Shown: positions 45,670-56,831, counted from the stretch's first letter. The stretch: 64,000 nucleotides of DNA from Thalassia testudinum (GCA_037157565.1 JAZHRO010000036.1:128162001-128226000), one strand, 5' to 3'. Made by a program: numbers and translations. The notes: generated by a model from the letters alone, not told the origin.

Positions 45670-45682
45670 TACCCCCATGCTT
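45670..45682 (-). promoter_or_regulatory. Polypurine tract of element D
   Basis: The minus strand reads AGCATGGGGGTA immediately before the LTR start TGATG. It is the plus-strand primer. Confidence 0.85.
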
Positions 45683-47066
45683 ATCTTTTGCTAGTCCCTA
45701 GCGAAAACTATATGTTATTTATAAAAGAATCAGGTTGGATTATTTGGGCATGAGTTATTTTCAATCATTAAGAAAATGTTTACTTAGGATCTAAACTTTC
45801 AAAGACACAACAGTGCCCGAGTATCTGCCAAAATGCAGACCGCCTCAAGCTCTCGCCTTATTCAAAGAAAAATTTCTTTTTCTCTTTTTCCTCTTTTCTA
45901 ATTTTTTTGGATTTTCAAGTTTTAGGGTTTAAGAGTGGCTTTCTACGGCCATTCAACTCACCCAAGATTTGATGAGAACCCTAAGTTCTAAGCATCTTAT
46001 TGTGAATGTGATAGACTCGTTGATCGGCGGTTAAAACGAACTTTGAGTTTCGACGCCTCTAGGTGACCTTAAAAAGAGAATTCTGCCTAAATGTGTATCT
46101 TTACAACTGATAGCTTTCTCCCTACTTTTATTTTTACGGGGTTAACACAAGGGTGAATCCAGTGTATATCTCCCCAGTTTATTCTACTTCTCCGCTTCTT
46201 CCTACGTGTTTTGGGAATTTTCCGCGCATTTATTGAGCAAGGTTCTGGACAACCGGTCGATGAGCTGTTACCACCGACAACTTGCCAGCCATACTTGTGC
46301 GGCGAAGTGTGGCTTATTTTTTTTCTTTCTTTTCTCCTTTTTTTTTTCTTTTTTCTAAGTAGGTGGTTTCCCTGGTCTAAGATTTACCTAAAAGCAGCAA
46401 AAAGAGAATGGTCTAGTGACTGGACTCTGGACAACCTACCTATGGGCTGTTACCCATGATAACTTGCCGGTCATATCACCCTCGAAGGTTCATTAGCTAC
46501 CCAATTTCCATTAAAATCGCCAAACAACGAGTCAGTGCAAAGAAAGTGTGTAGATGCTTAAAGCTCAAAGTTCCCTCAAATTAGAGGACGGGTTGATAAG
46601 TCGTGTACTTATCACCCAAACTTATTTACTCAAATTACAATAGAATTAAGGTTGGCAAGGACTCGAAAAACAAATCCACATTTTAGTGGATACACGGGCC
46701 AATTAAGTCCAAAGACCTGAAGGGTCTTTATGTTTAGATCCTAATGTAATATTTCCTAAGATTGAAAAGTCCTTATGTCCAACTATTCCTTCCTAATTCT
46801 TTTTTTTTTAATGTATAAATAAGAAGAGAAAAATAATTTACATGAATTTCACAAAGCTGACCAAATGATTCAAAAATGAATCCACCCCCCCAAGCCTAGC
46901 TAATGCAATGTCCACATTGAGAAAGAGACATGAAAGAAAGGGTAGAGTATGAAAGCTGTCACATGAATATGAAGCTCGTGTCAGCTTTGTGTCATATGTA
47001 TAATTGCTGAGTTTAATGCCGCCAGCTAGGCGAAGTCCAGCCAAAGAAGTCACAGAATGGTTAGAG
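45683..47066 (-). other. Element D 3' untranslated region
   Basis: About 1.4 kb with no credible ORF and no envelope-like gene. Two related units at 46240-46300 and 46425-46480 share CTGGACAACC, GAGCTGTTACC or GGGCTGTTACC, and AACTTGCC. The second can fold ATGGG with CCCAT. T-rich runs occur at 46315-46360 and 46800-46810. The plus-strand frame 46211-46459 is chance. Confidence 0.6.
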
Positions 47067-48350
47067 CAACCGTGTCTGAGATGAGTTCTGGAAGAGTACG
47101 GTCAATAACAGGCTTCAGATGTTGACCGTTGACTTTAAATGTGTTACCCGTCTTTGGGTCAGAAATCTGAACGGCTCCATTTGGAAAAATCTAGTCAATT
47201 ATGAATGGGCCATTCCATTTAGATCTAAGTTTACAAGGAAAGAGCTTAAGTTTAGAAGCGAATAACCAGACCTTCTGGTTTGACTCAAAGCTCTTGCGGG
47301 AAATCAATTAATCATGTAGAGCTTTGGTCCGAGCCTTGTAGATCCTGGCATTCTCGTATGCATCATTTCTAAGCTCTTCCAACTCAGATAGTTGGAATTT
47401 CTTGGTCTTCCTAGCTAGATTCAGATCTAAATTGCATTGTTTGATCGCCCAGAATGCCCTGTTTTCAATCTCTACGGGTAGATGGCATGCCTTTCCATAC
47501 ACCAAACGAAATGGAGACAAGCCAATGGGCATTTTATATGCCGTGCGGTAGGCCCAAAGAGCGTCCTCAAGCTTATGAGTCCAGTCCTTGCGATCAGGCC
47601 TAACCATTTTTTGTAGAATGTTCTTGATCTCCCGATTGGAGATCTCGGCTTGTCCATTCGTCTGGGGATGGTAAGGTATGGAAATTCGTTGATTAACCTC
47701 GTATTTGGCCAACAAATTCTGGAATTGGGCATTAGTAAAATGAGTGCCACCATCACTGATGATGGCCCTCGGAATCTCAAACCTACTAAAGATGTTTTTC
47801 TTGAAAAAATCGATGACCACCTTGTGGTCATTGGTTCAGGTGGGAATCGCCTCAATCCATTTGGACAAATAATCAACAGCAATAAGAATATACTGATGTC
47901 CAAATGAAGGAAGAAAAGGTCCCATGAAATTGATGCCCCAAACATCGAAAATTTCGACAGGAAGAATTGGGTTTAGGGGCATCATATCTCTCTTAGTTAT
48001 GCTCCCGAGTGCCTGACATCGAGAACATGACCTTGAGAAATCCTGGGCATCCTTAAATAAAGACGGCCAATAGAAACCAGATTGCAAGATTTTTGCAGCC
48101 GTCTTTTTCTCGAAGAAATGTCCACCACACCCAGCTGCATGGCAGAACTCGAGTATACTGTTGAATTCATTCTCCGGTACACAACGGCAAATAATCTGAT
48201 CAGAGCCGATGCGGTACAGTTCAGGGTCCTCCCAGAAGTAGTATTTGGCCTTAGATTTGAGTCTATCTCGTTGTTGCTTGGTCCAATCCTGGGGGATTTG
48301 ACCAACGGCCAAATAGTTAACAATGTCAGGAAACCATGGGGTGTGGACAC
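47067..48350 (-). pseudogene. Element D integrase
   Basis: The zinc-binding N terminus reads [20 protein letters not shown], then SCSRCQ, within the frame 47836-48558 that it shares with RNase H. The core has [20 protein letters not shown] (GID changed to GIN, so the first catalytic D is lost), [19 protein letters not shown] (second D) and [12 protein letters not shown] with the catalytic [21 protein letters not shown] follows. The C-terminal module [20 protein letters not shown] is at about 47190-47250, and the reading ends near 47067 after KVNGQHLKP. Breaks include a frame change near 47830 and a stop at 47308. Loss of the first D would by itself abolish catalysis. Confidence 0.92.
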
Positions 48351-49684
48351 CTAAAACTGTAAGAATAGCTTCGTCCGGAAAAGTGTCAGCAATCGAAATG
48401 TCCAAACGAGAAGAATCACCTATGAGTCTCGACAAATGATCCGCTACCACATTTTGTACCCCGGTTTTATCCTTGATTTCAAGATCAAATTCTTGAAGCA
48501 GAAGAATCCAACGAATAAGCCGGGGTTTGGCATCCTTTTTGGCCAAGAGATATCTCAAGGTCGAGTGGTCGGTATAGATGATAACATAAGACCCTAAGAG
48601 ATAAGCCCTGAATTTTGCAAAGTGAACACTACAGCTAGTAATTCCTTTTCAGTAAAAGTGCAATTCCTCTGAGCTTCATCCAGAGTTTTACTAGTGTAGT
48701 AGATGACAGGGGGCTTTCTATCAATTTTCTGACCTAAGACAGCCCCGACCGTGTAATCAGAAGCGTCAGTCATGATCTCAAAAGGGGTTGTCCAAATTGG
48801 TGGTTGTAAAACTAGAGCACAGGTGACTACCGTTTTCAGGAAATCAAATACCTTTCGGCATGATTCGTTGAAAACGAAGGGCATTTCTTTGGCAAGAAGA
48901 TTGCTCAGGGGATGAGCAACCTTCGAGAAATCCTTGATGAATCTTCGATAGAATCCCACATGGCCAAGAAATGATCGGATTTGTTTAACAGATGTGGGAG
49001 GAGGAAGTTTAGCGATAGCATCAACCTTAGCTTTATCCACTTCGATTCCTCGTTTAGAGATTACATGACCCAAGACGATGCCTTCTTGGGTCATGAAATG
49101 ACTCTTTTCCCAGTTAAGGACTAATCGTGTTTTGATACATCGCTTAAGAATCATTTCCAGATTAGCCAAACAAGAGTCAAACAATTCTCCGAAAATAGAG
49201 AAATCGTCCATGAAGACTTCCATAAACTCTCCCATCATGTTAGAAAATATGGCTAACATACACCTTTGAAAGTTGCAAGTGCATTGCATAGATCGAAAGG
49301 CATCCTACGGAAAGCAAAGGTTCCGTAGGGACAGGTGAAAGTAGTTTTTTCCTGATCCTCGGGATGGATAGAAACTTGGTTGTATCCTGAGTAGCCATCA
49401 AGAAAACAGAAGTACTTCTGCCCGGTTAATCTTTCCAAGATTTGATCGATGAAGGGCAGGGGAAAATGATCCTTTTTAGTGGCTGTGTTCAGCTTCCTAT
49501 AATTAATACAAACCCTCCAAGAGGAAGCTGAACGAGTTGTGACAGATTCTCCTCTCTTGTTAGTCACAATGGTAATCCCGGCTTTCTTCGGAACAATCTG
49601 CACGAGACTTACCCAGGGACTATCAGAGATTGGATAAATAATTCCTGCATCGAGCCACTTGATGATTTCCTTTTTGACCACTTC
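48351..49684 (-). pseudogene. Element D reverse transcriptase and RNase H
   Basis: RT: IIKWLDAGIIYPISDSPWVS, WRVCINYRKLNTATKKDHFP, FCFLDGYSGYNQVSIHPEDQ (49253-49681). After a frame change near 49270 come the catalytic FMDDFSIFGELFDSCLANLE, then SFLGHVGFYRRFIKDFSKVA. RNase H starts with PFEIMTDASDYTVGAVLGQK, TSKTLDEAQRN and EKELLAVVF (48594-49289). A further shift near 48610 leads to [19 protein letters not shown] and VVADHLSRL (48351-48558), the latter in the same frame as integrase. Catalytic acids of RT (D of FLDG, DD of FMDD) and RNase H (D of TDAS, E of EKE) are all present. Confidence 0.95.
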
Positions 49685-50980
49685 TCACATATTTGGATTT
49701 AATCTCCTCTGCATCTGCCGAGAAGGGCGGGATCCATCTTCCAAGAATATTCTATGATTGTAGTAAGATGGCTCGATCCCCCTGAGGTCATGAATGGTCC
49801 AACCAATTGCCTCCTTGTGTTCCTTCAGAACCTTGATCAATTTAATCTCTTGCTCCTTTATCAATTTAGCACTGATAATCATAGGGAGCATCTTCTGAGG
49901 TCCTAAAAATTGATATTTCAAATTCTCAGGCAATGGTTTCAGTTCAAGCTGGGGCGGGTTGATGATTGATGGTAAGGTAGATGCTGAAGACTCAACAAGA
50001 GGAAGAGGTTGTGAGTGAACAAAATCAATAACCTCTTCAGAAGATGGCAGGTCAGCCATAGAGGGTTGTGGGTCGAATTCGTCATCAAAGGAGGAACTTT
50101 CGATTGAAGAAACCATCAAACAAGTTTCAATGTTTTCATTATCCTCCTCAAGTTCCTCAATAAATCCACAATCCTCAAATTTATTGATTGCCTTAAAAAT
50201 ATCCAATTTCATTCGTTGATCCCCAAAGGCGATTTCCATGCTACTGCTTTCACATTTAATGTTGGCCTTAGCAGTAGCTAGGAACAGACGCCCTAGAATG
50301 ATGGGCGTGTTCCTCAGATTATCAGGTACATCCATATCATGGACAAGGAAATCTATAGGAAAATAGAAATCCTTGACCTTAACTATAACATCTTCAATAA
50401 TGCCTCACGGATTTGTGATCGAGCGGTCCGCTATCTGTAGCGTTACTGAAGTTGGTCGAAGTTCACCTAATCCAAACTTCTCGTAAAGAGAAGTCGGAAT
50501 TAGGTTGATGGATGCACCCAGATCCAAAAGTGCTCTGTCAAATGTGTAATCTCCGATGACGCAAGAAATCAACAGAGCACCTGGATCTCTCTTTTTCTGA
50601 GGGAGGTGGTGCAGGATAGCAGAACTAGCCTGCTCGGAGAGTACCACCTTCCTCGGAACAGATTGTCTCGACTTACGCTTTTGTATACATAAATCCTTTA
50701 AAAATCTCACGTAAGCCGGTATGTGTTTGATAGCATCGAGGAGTGGAATATTGATCTCAACATTTTTAAATAGATTCAGAAGCTCCTCATTGCTATCAAC
50801 AGACTTCTTCTTTGATTTGATCAAGGCTTCAGGAAAAGGAACATGATTCAGATCTTTGGAATCAGGTTCCTGAGCATTCATTTCTCCTCCAGAATTCTCC
50901 TCTCTCTCCTCAGGTTCTTCAGGATTCAGTAGATCAGAATAGTGTGGTTGTGGATCCTGAGTCTGCTTACCACTCCTCAA
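49685..50980 (-). pseudogene. Element D aspartic protease and linker
   Basis: One frame from gag through protease with two stops, TGA at 50405-50407 (P, stop, GIIEDV, a likely CGA codon) and TGA at 49685-49687 (NM, stop, EVVKKE). The protease core is LLISCVIGDYTFDRALLDLG, then ASINLIPTSLYEKFGLGELR, with active-site DLGAS. The second half is NTPIILGRLFLATAKANIKC. An acidic linker (FIEELEEDNENIETC) and LKPLPENLKYQFLGPQKMLP lead into RT. Upstream (50700-50980) is an acidic and lysine-rich spacer ending PAYVRFLKDLCIQKRK, typical of the region before Athila proteases. Confidence 0.94.
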
Positions 50981-52728
50981 GGTGACAGAATTTGCAGATG
51001 CATAAGAATTTGGGTCTTGGGGAGGGTTAGGAAAGATTGGAGGGGCTTGATTAGCCAGGAATTGTTGATTTGCAGAAGAAGAAGAAGAGGAGGAGGAACC
51101 CTACTCAACCACCTGAGCATGTGCGTGTGGGTCCCTCTGATTTCCGTACCCATGGGCTTGGTTGCCTGAGTTCAGAATATTTCGCGGGTTGGGTACGAGT
51201 TGGGATGGTAGAGATCCGGGTTGATGAGAGTTGGCAATGAGTCTGGACTGCAAGTTGTCCAGCGAGGTTTTCATTTGCTGCATGAGTTGGAGCATGGATC
51301 CTTGCATCTCTACCATTTGTCGATTCAAATCTGCCTGCCCTGCGGGTTGACAGGCATTCCAAGCTGGCTGATTAACCTAATTTGGAGGCAACTGAGTATA
51401 TACATGACACTGACCCATTGGTTGTTGCAGAGCATAGTTGCTGGGTCAGAATTGGGTCTGTTGCCCCGGGTTTCTCCAAGAGAAATTAGGGTGGTTTCTC
51501 CAACCCGGATTATAAGCATTAGAGTAGGGGTTGGATCTAACATTCTCTTATACAACACAGACATCCTCATAGGGTGAGGATGGAGAGAAAGAAAGGGAAG
51601 GATTAGAAAAACTGGGATCAAAGGCCCCAGTTTGGAACCTGTGGGGTTTCGAAAAATGCTGACTCACAGGTTGAGCCGCATCAAGTTGATTCACGAACTC
51701 CCATCCAGAAGGAGCTCGTGAAGAATGGAATCCCGAATTTTTGGATTGAGTGGATCGAGAGTTGTTCATAGAATTGTTAGCCATCCACTCTTCCATTCTC
51801 TTAGCAACCAAGTCCACCTTATCAAGTTTATTACAAATCAATTCCATATCAAATGAATGAGAGTCATGGACTTCATTGACATTTGATCTAGGCTGCTGGG
51901 ACTGGTTAAATGTATCTATGGAGGCATGATTGATTGAATTCTCGCTCATTTCCTCAAATAAATCATGTGCACCATCTGCATCTTTATTGAGGAAATTGCC
52001 TCTACAAGAAGCATCCACATGATTTCTAAGTTACTCAGTCAACCCATGATAGAAGTTCTGCATGAGTTGCCATTTCGGCACCTCATGGTATGGGCACCTC
52101 CGCAATAGGTCCTGGAATCGCTCTTAGTCCACATGAAACTGCTCCCCCGATCGCTGGGTAAGGGTAGTGATTGCCCATCTCAAGGCATTGGTACATCCAA
52201 CTGGGAAGAATTTCTTCAGAAAGGCTGATTTCAACTCATTCCAAGTTGCAATTGGTCTTCCTATTGTCCTGTACCAATGCGCGGCCTTATCCCTAAGAGA
52301 GTGGGGGAAGAGCCTCATGATCATTTGCTCCTCGTTTACGTTTCGTGCCTTAGTGGTCTGGACCAAAGTGGTCAAGTCCTCCAAGTGCTGAAACGGATCT
52401 TCGGAGCCAAGCCCATGATAATGCTTGATCAGGCTTAACACTTAGGGCTTGATTTCTACGTCACCAGCTGGAATCTGGATGCCGGGATGTTCCCCGTAAT
52501 TTGAAGGATCATAAAATCCTTCAAGGGCTGAGCACCCTGCATTCTCTAGAACCATTCCTGCATTCTCTGCATTTGTTCCAGCTACCTTCAAAATTCTTCC
52601 TTTGGATTTCTAGGCAAAGGAGGCTGTTGGTTGGCCATGAGATCAATTTGACCAAAATCTAATTTACACCTCCTAGAATACTCTAATGGTCCTTCCAATC
52701 GGGGCTTCAATGACCGTCTTCCCAGCAT
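50981..52728 (-). pseudogene. Element D gag
   Basis: I place the start at the ATG at 52728 (MLGRRSLKPRLEGPLE), shared with A and C. A shift or gap of uncertain position separates it from the open helical part at 52124-52441. That part reads SLIKHYHGLGSEDPFQHLED, LFPHSLRDKAAHWYRTI and FLKKFFPVGCTNALRWAI. CPYHEVPKWQLMQNFYHGL and GNFLNKDADGAHDLFEEMSE follow. The tail has SNPYSNAYNPGWRNHPNFSW near 51480-51540. From 52441 to the protease it is one frame with stops, among them TAA at 51548-51550 and TAG at 51101-51103. A serine run follows the latter. No zinc knuckle is seen. Confidence 0.92.
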
Positions 52729-53951
52729 AAACTAGGAGAAGGTCGGAAGGATTGGGGATAGGGACCCTGCAGCACAACAAAACAAGGCTGTCCTTAAGTG
52801 GGGTAGCCTAAGGATCTACTGACTCCCAAAACCTGCCTTAAGATTGTAAATGATTTACTCTACTTGCATCTGCTCAATCCAACCAATTAGAAGGAGGGAC
52901 TGGAGAGAAGGTTCTTCCTTCGGCTTTCGCCTTCTGTTCCAAGTGTACCCCCCAGCCGCGGTCATTTGATGCTACTCCCCTAGCTAGACATCAGATTAAT
53001 CAATACAAGTAGGTTAATCAAAGACAATCGCAGACTAGGCCCTGGAGAGTGAATCAGACCTTAAGGCCAACATCTACTCAATTTTATTAAGGCCTAGGAT
53101 TGTAGTGCTTATGGAATGTGATGGGCCCTTAAAATGGGTTGTGCCCTTAATGATTGATTGAGAATTGTGTAAGTGCGTGCACAACCAGGGTTTTCAAGCA
53201 AGATTATTTGTGATGCGTGGATTTTAATGTTCAAATTTTGCTTAAGTAGATTTTAGGGTTTCAAATTAGGTTGATTGAAATCAAGTTTCGAGGCAAACCA
53301 GGTTGTCAAACATGGGTGAAGATTACTTTCCTTTAAAACCAGAAAGAAATTGGAGTGCCTGGAATAGACCTAGATTGAAAATCCTAAGGAGGAGCTACTT
53401 GATGAGTTGATTTTAAGTAGAGTGGTACAGCCCAAACAACTCAAACAATTGGCCACAAATGCACCACTAAGTTAGGCACACAAAGATGGTTAACCTAGAA
53501 TGATTTCTACTCTTTTATGTGTTGCTTTGTGTGTACCGGTTCCACAAATCAGAACTCGGTTGAGTAGAAACAAATCAATTATGTTAAGTGCCTTGAATGT
53601 GGGTGTACGTTGTGTGTTTGTTGAAAATTGCCCCACAAGATTATCTTTTTGTTTTTTTATTTTTATAAATGAGGGTGGAATGAATGTGAGTGAGAATCCA
53701 AACAACCAAACTATTCCTAGGATTTATGCAAACACCTAGGTTAATTGGAATTTGGATTTAATGTGGTAAACGAAATCAATGGAGGGGGGAAGAATGGGGA
53801 GTACTTACAGTTATCTTCAACTGCACTTTACTCTGGTCTACCGCTTGATGATTCCCTGATGGAGGTCTCTGCAAAACAATAGACACAAGAGAAAGCAAGT
53901 TAGAAAATAATAAAGTGCGTGAAATGAGAAAAGAAGATCGGAAATCGTTGC
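52729..53951 (-). other. Element D leader
   Basis: About 1.2 kb between primer site and gag with no conserved coding frame. The small frames 53490-53739 lack any motif. Confidence 0.65.
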
Positions 53952-53970
53952 CTTCCCGGTAACGGCGCCA
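53952..53970 (-). promoter_or_regulatory. Primer-binding site of element D (tRNA-Asp type)
   Basis: The minus strand reads TGGCGCCGTTACCGGGAAG. It matches the plant tRNA-Asp complement TGGCGCCGTTGCCGGGGA at 16 of 18 positions and is three bases from the LTR edge. It is the best-preserved primer site among the Athila-type elements here. Confidence 0.92.
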
Positions 53971-53973
53971 AAA

Positions 53974-55662
53974 TGTTGAACGCTATGAGTTGCTACGCTA
54001 ACGTGTTTTGTTTTGAAAAACCCGTCGTTGTAGTTTGAAAGTGAAGAACTCGTGTTCAACAAATAAAATTTATACCGGAATAGAAATCCTGGGTCGAACT
54101 CAGGGAGGCTACGTCGATCTATATTCGCAATTATATATTTTTTTAGAATTTTTCTTGAAAAGTGAAGTGATGTAATTACAATGAAGCCATAATAACAATC
54201 AGACTAAACTAGAGAGAGAAAACATGCATTCAATAATTCAAAGTGTTTATACAATAAAACCAAAGAAGAATTACACTAGAAAGCAGGAAAATTCTACACT
54301 AGAAAGCTGTAAAGAAGAATGGGAGAAAGAAGTTATCCTCCTCGACGATCGCTTGGAGGACGAGCCGGACGAGACGTTGCCTGGACTGAGGACGGAGCAG
54401 GAAGAAGGAGGTCGAGGTAGGAGGAATGAGAACGGAGCAGCACGTCATCGTCGTTGCAGGATCCGCTTCCAAAATAAGAGCAAAAAATTTGACTTTGTCT
54501 CGCAAGGAGCATCCCGGGTGTGGGACAAGCTTCTCTTGAGCTTTGGAGAGGGAGAGAAGAGAAGGAAGGGATGAGAATTTCATGTGGAGGGGGTCTCCTT
54601 TTATAGTTGCAAGGAGTGAGGGCAATTTGGTCATTTTAATTTGAAAAACATTAAATCAGGGGTCTTTAGTGATGGGTAAAACCATCGCTAAAGCCCCATC
54701 GTGGGCATAGTGGGGCGCCACCCGCGTGGCTGCTCTCCTACTCGTGCGTAACGTGTGCTCCATGATCTGCGGCTTATCCCGCGCCTCCGCTCGCTCCTGA
54801 GCGCGTGCCTGCCCACGTTTGATCTCGCGTGAGGCACGAGCGTGTAATAGCACGTGGGCACTATCGAGCGCCCGCAGCCGCTCGATTCTCATCGCACGGT
54901 AGCACGCGCCTGCTCGCCTACGCATGCGGAATCGAACTTGCTCCTGAAGGCGACCGAGAACCTTATCTGCTGCGATGCGAACGTGGATGGGCAAGCGACT
55001 GTTCTTCTGAACACATGATCAGGACCGTTGGATCATGATCCAACGGTCAAGGTGGCTTCTTCAGGTGCGACTCAAAGGATGGGCGTGCCGGTTGAGCGCA
55101 ATCTCAGCCGTTGGATCATGATCCAACGACGGAGATTCGTGGGAGCTAGCATCTTCAGAAGTTGAGGGCAGTCGGTTGGGCGGCCGAGATGGTGCCACAT
55201 GGCACCATCTTGGTCGTCCATCTTCTGGATGATGTAGATGGTGCCACGGTTATCGGATTGAGTTGATTTTCACACCGTTAGACTGCGATCATCGATCCGA
55301 ATCCATCCGTGCGGTCAGATTTGTCATTTGAAGTGGGGTTCACACCATCTTGGCCCTTGATCTTCTAGGGTTCCCTGGTCTCTATCTGATGCTACAGATG
55401 TCTGATTAGGGCGATCTTGGAGTCGTTGAACTCCAATCGTCGCCCTAATCACATCTGTACGATTGGATCTTAGATCCGAGATACCGATAAAGAGTTTGCC
55501 CTATCTATGAACATAAAAGGAGATAATTAACCTCCATTTTATTCAAACTAATCTAAATGCAAGATGATGCATATTATGCAATATTTATAGTATACAATGC
55601 AATCCTATGCTTAAGAACATGCATAAGTAGACATCTTAAGTAGTGTAAACATGTTTACATCA
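53974..55662 (-). repeat. 5' LTR of element D
   Basis: 1689 bp, TGTTGAACGC to TTTACATCA, paired with 43973-45669. Contains a GGTCGAACTCAGGGAGG block at 54092-54108, the TATA box at 54597-54606 and a decayed tRNA-like block at 54922-54982. Confidence 0.95.
54597..54606 (-). promoter_or_regulatory. TATA box of element D 5' LTR
   Basis: CTATAAAAGG on the minus strand. As this is the 5' LTR, it would be the start of the genomic RNA of D. Confidence 0.68.
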
Positions 55663-55667
55663 ACTAT

Positions 55668-55745
55668 TTACAATATATGATGCTAATGTGACACTAAGAA
55701 CATGCATGAATAGGCATTTTAGGTTAATTAGATGTATGCACATCA
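55668..55745 (-). mobile_element. Solo LTR E, right piece
   Basis: Continuation of 42378-43972 after element D and its ACTAT duplication. Resembles the end of the D LTRs (AACATGCATGAATAGGCAT, final CACATCA). It is followed by ACGAC, E's right target duplication. Confidence 0.9.
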
Positions 55746-55750
55746 ACGAC

Positions 55751-56826
55751 CGGACGGGGAGAGCGGAGAGGGTTGTCAGAGCAAGGTGTGAAAATGGCCG
55801 GAGAGGAAAGGAGGAGGGATTTCTCTTGCCAAAACTTGCTAAGAAGCAAGGATTCTCGTCCTGGGTCCTTTTATGGGCCTAAAAGAAGAGATCCAAGCTT
55901 GGAAACAAGCCTACGAAGCTTGAGATTTTCGCATAAAATTGGATACCCTACTTTTCAAATTGTTCGCATGAGAGATTATGAGCGAATCAGGATCCAAGGC
56001 TGGGTCTAATTGGTAGGGATTCCTCAAGGAATCTTTCGTTCAAATTTGGGAGAGTTTGATTGAGAATCAAGTGAGAAATGCTCACTTGAATCTCGATAGA
56101 GCTTGATGTGTTCACATCAATGGCGGCAGGGACCCATTTGCGAAGAATGATGAGAAGGTTAGGGACCTGATTGTAATGATTTCAAAAGTAAGGGCATGAA
56201 TGAGAGAGAAAGATTCAGACTGGACCAAAATGCAAACTAGGTCAAGATGGACTCTGTTTGGTGAATGATACAAATCTAATTTGGATCCAACGAATTTTAT
56301 GGTGAAGTTGGATTTCAGTTTTGACCAAGTTTGATTGAGCAATTTAAGCAAAAACTCAAATTACGGAAGAATTGTGTCTGTAACTCTGTTTAAGGTAAAA
56401 ATGAGTTTCAAAGGTCAAATAAAGGGTACCAAACATTATGGAATATTTTTCTATGAATTTTAGAAGATTTAGATGATTTTTATCCTGATTAGAACCTTAG
56501 TAATTTAAGCGAGTCTGAAATTAAGGTTTTGGGTGCTGTATTAGTTCTCGAAATGCGTAAAATCCCATTTCTATCTGTATGGACCCACTTATTAGACTTT
56601 AATGCTCATTTGCCTTTATTTTAGCCCTAGAAAATCCCTTGGTCATTCTGTGTTCACGATATGCTATTAAAATTACATAATTAACCGTAGTTTCTTGTTC
56701 TCTTCTCAAAACATAATAAGGTGGAGATATAACCCTCACATGAATATGTAGGAGCTTTTATCATTTATTCCAAACTAAAATGGGCTAGTTAGGGCTCATG
56801 ATGGGCTCATGATGGTGTTCCCATCA
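55751..56826 (-). repeat. 5' LTR of element C, right piece
   Basis: Resumes where 42377 stopped and matches 28727-29797 of the 3' LTR throughout. Near the right edge GGGCTCATGAT occurs twice in a row (56795-56815), a small tandem duplication absent from the 3' LTR. Ends CCCATCA, then ATGAA. Confidence 0.93.
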
Positions 56827-56831
56827 ATGAA

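Larger units (their letters stand above)
43973..55662 (-). mobile_element. Element D: complete Athila-type Ty3/gypsy retrotransposon
   Basis: 3' LTR 43973-45669, internal 45670-53973, 5' LTR 53974-55662, flanked by perfect ACTAT duplications (43968-43972 and 55663-55667). 11.7 kb, minus strand. It has gag, protease, RT, RNase H and integrase in gypsy order, a tRNA-Asp primer site and a clean polypurine tract. It is inserted in solo LTR E, which sits in the 5' LTR of C, so D is the youngest of the three. It has fewer breaks than A or C, but several stops, so it is non-autonomous. Confidence 0.97.
27210..56826 (-). mobile_element. Element C: Athila-type Ty3/gypsy retrotransposon with nested insertions
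   Basis: 3' LTR 27210-29797, internal region 29798-40895, 5' LTR in two pieces (40896-42377 and 55751-56826). Flanking 5-bp duplications are GTGAA (27205-27209) and ATGAA (56827-56831), differing by one transition. LTR lengths agree (2588 and 2558 bp once the nested DNA is removed). Domain order on the minus strand is gag, protease, RT, RNase H, integrase. Nested in it are a solo LTR (32980-35755) and the E/D stack (42378-55745). Without them the element is about 13.5 kb. Confidence 0.94.

Noticed and set aside
45683..47066. Envelope-like gene in element D or C
   Set aside because: Looked for a long frame with signal peptide and membrane segment between integrase and polypurine tract in both elements; none found.
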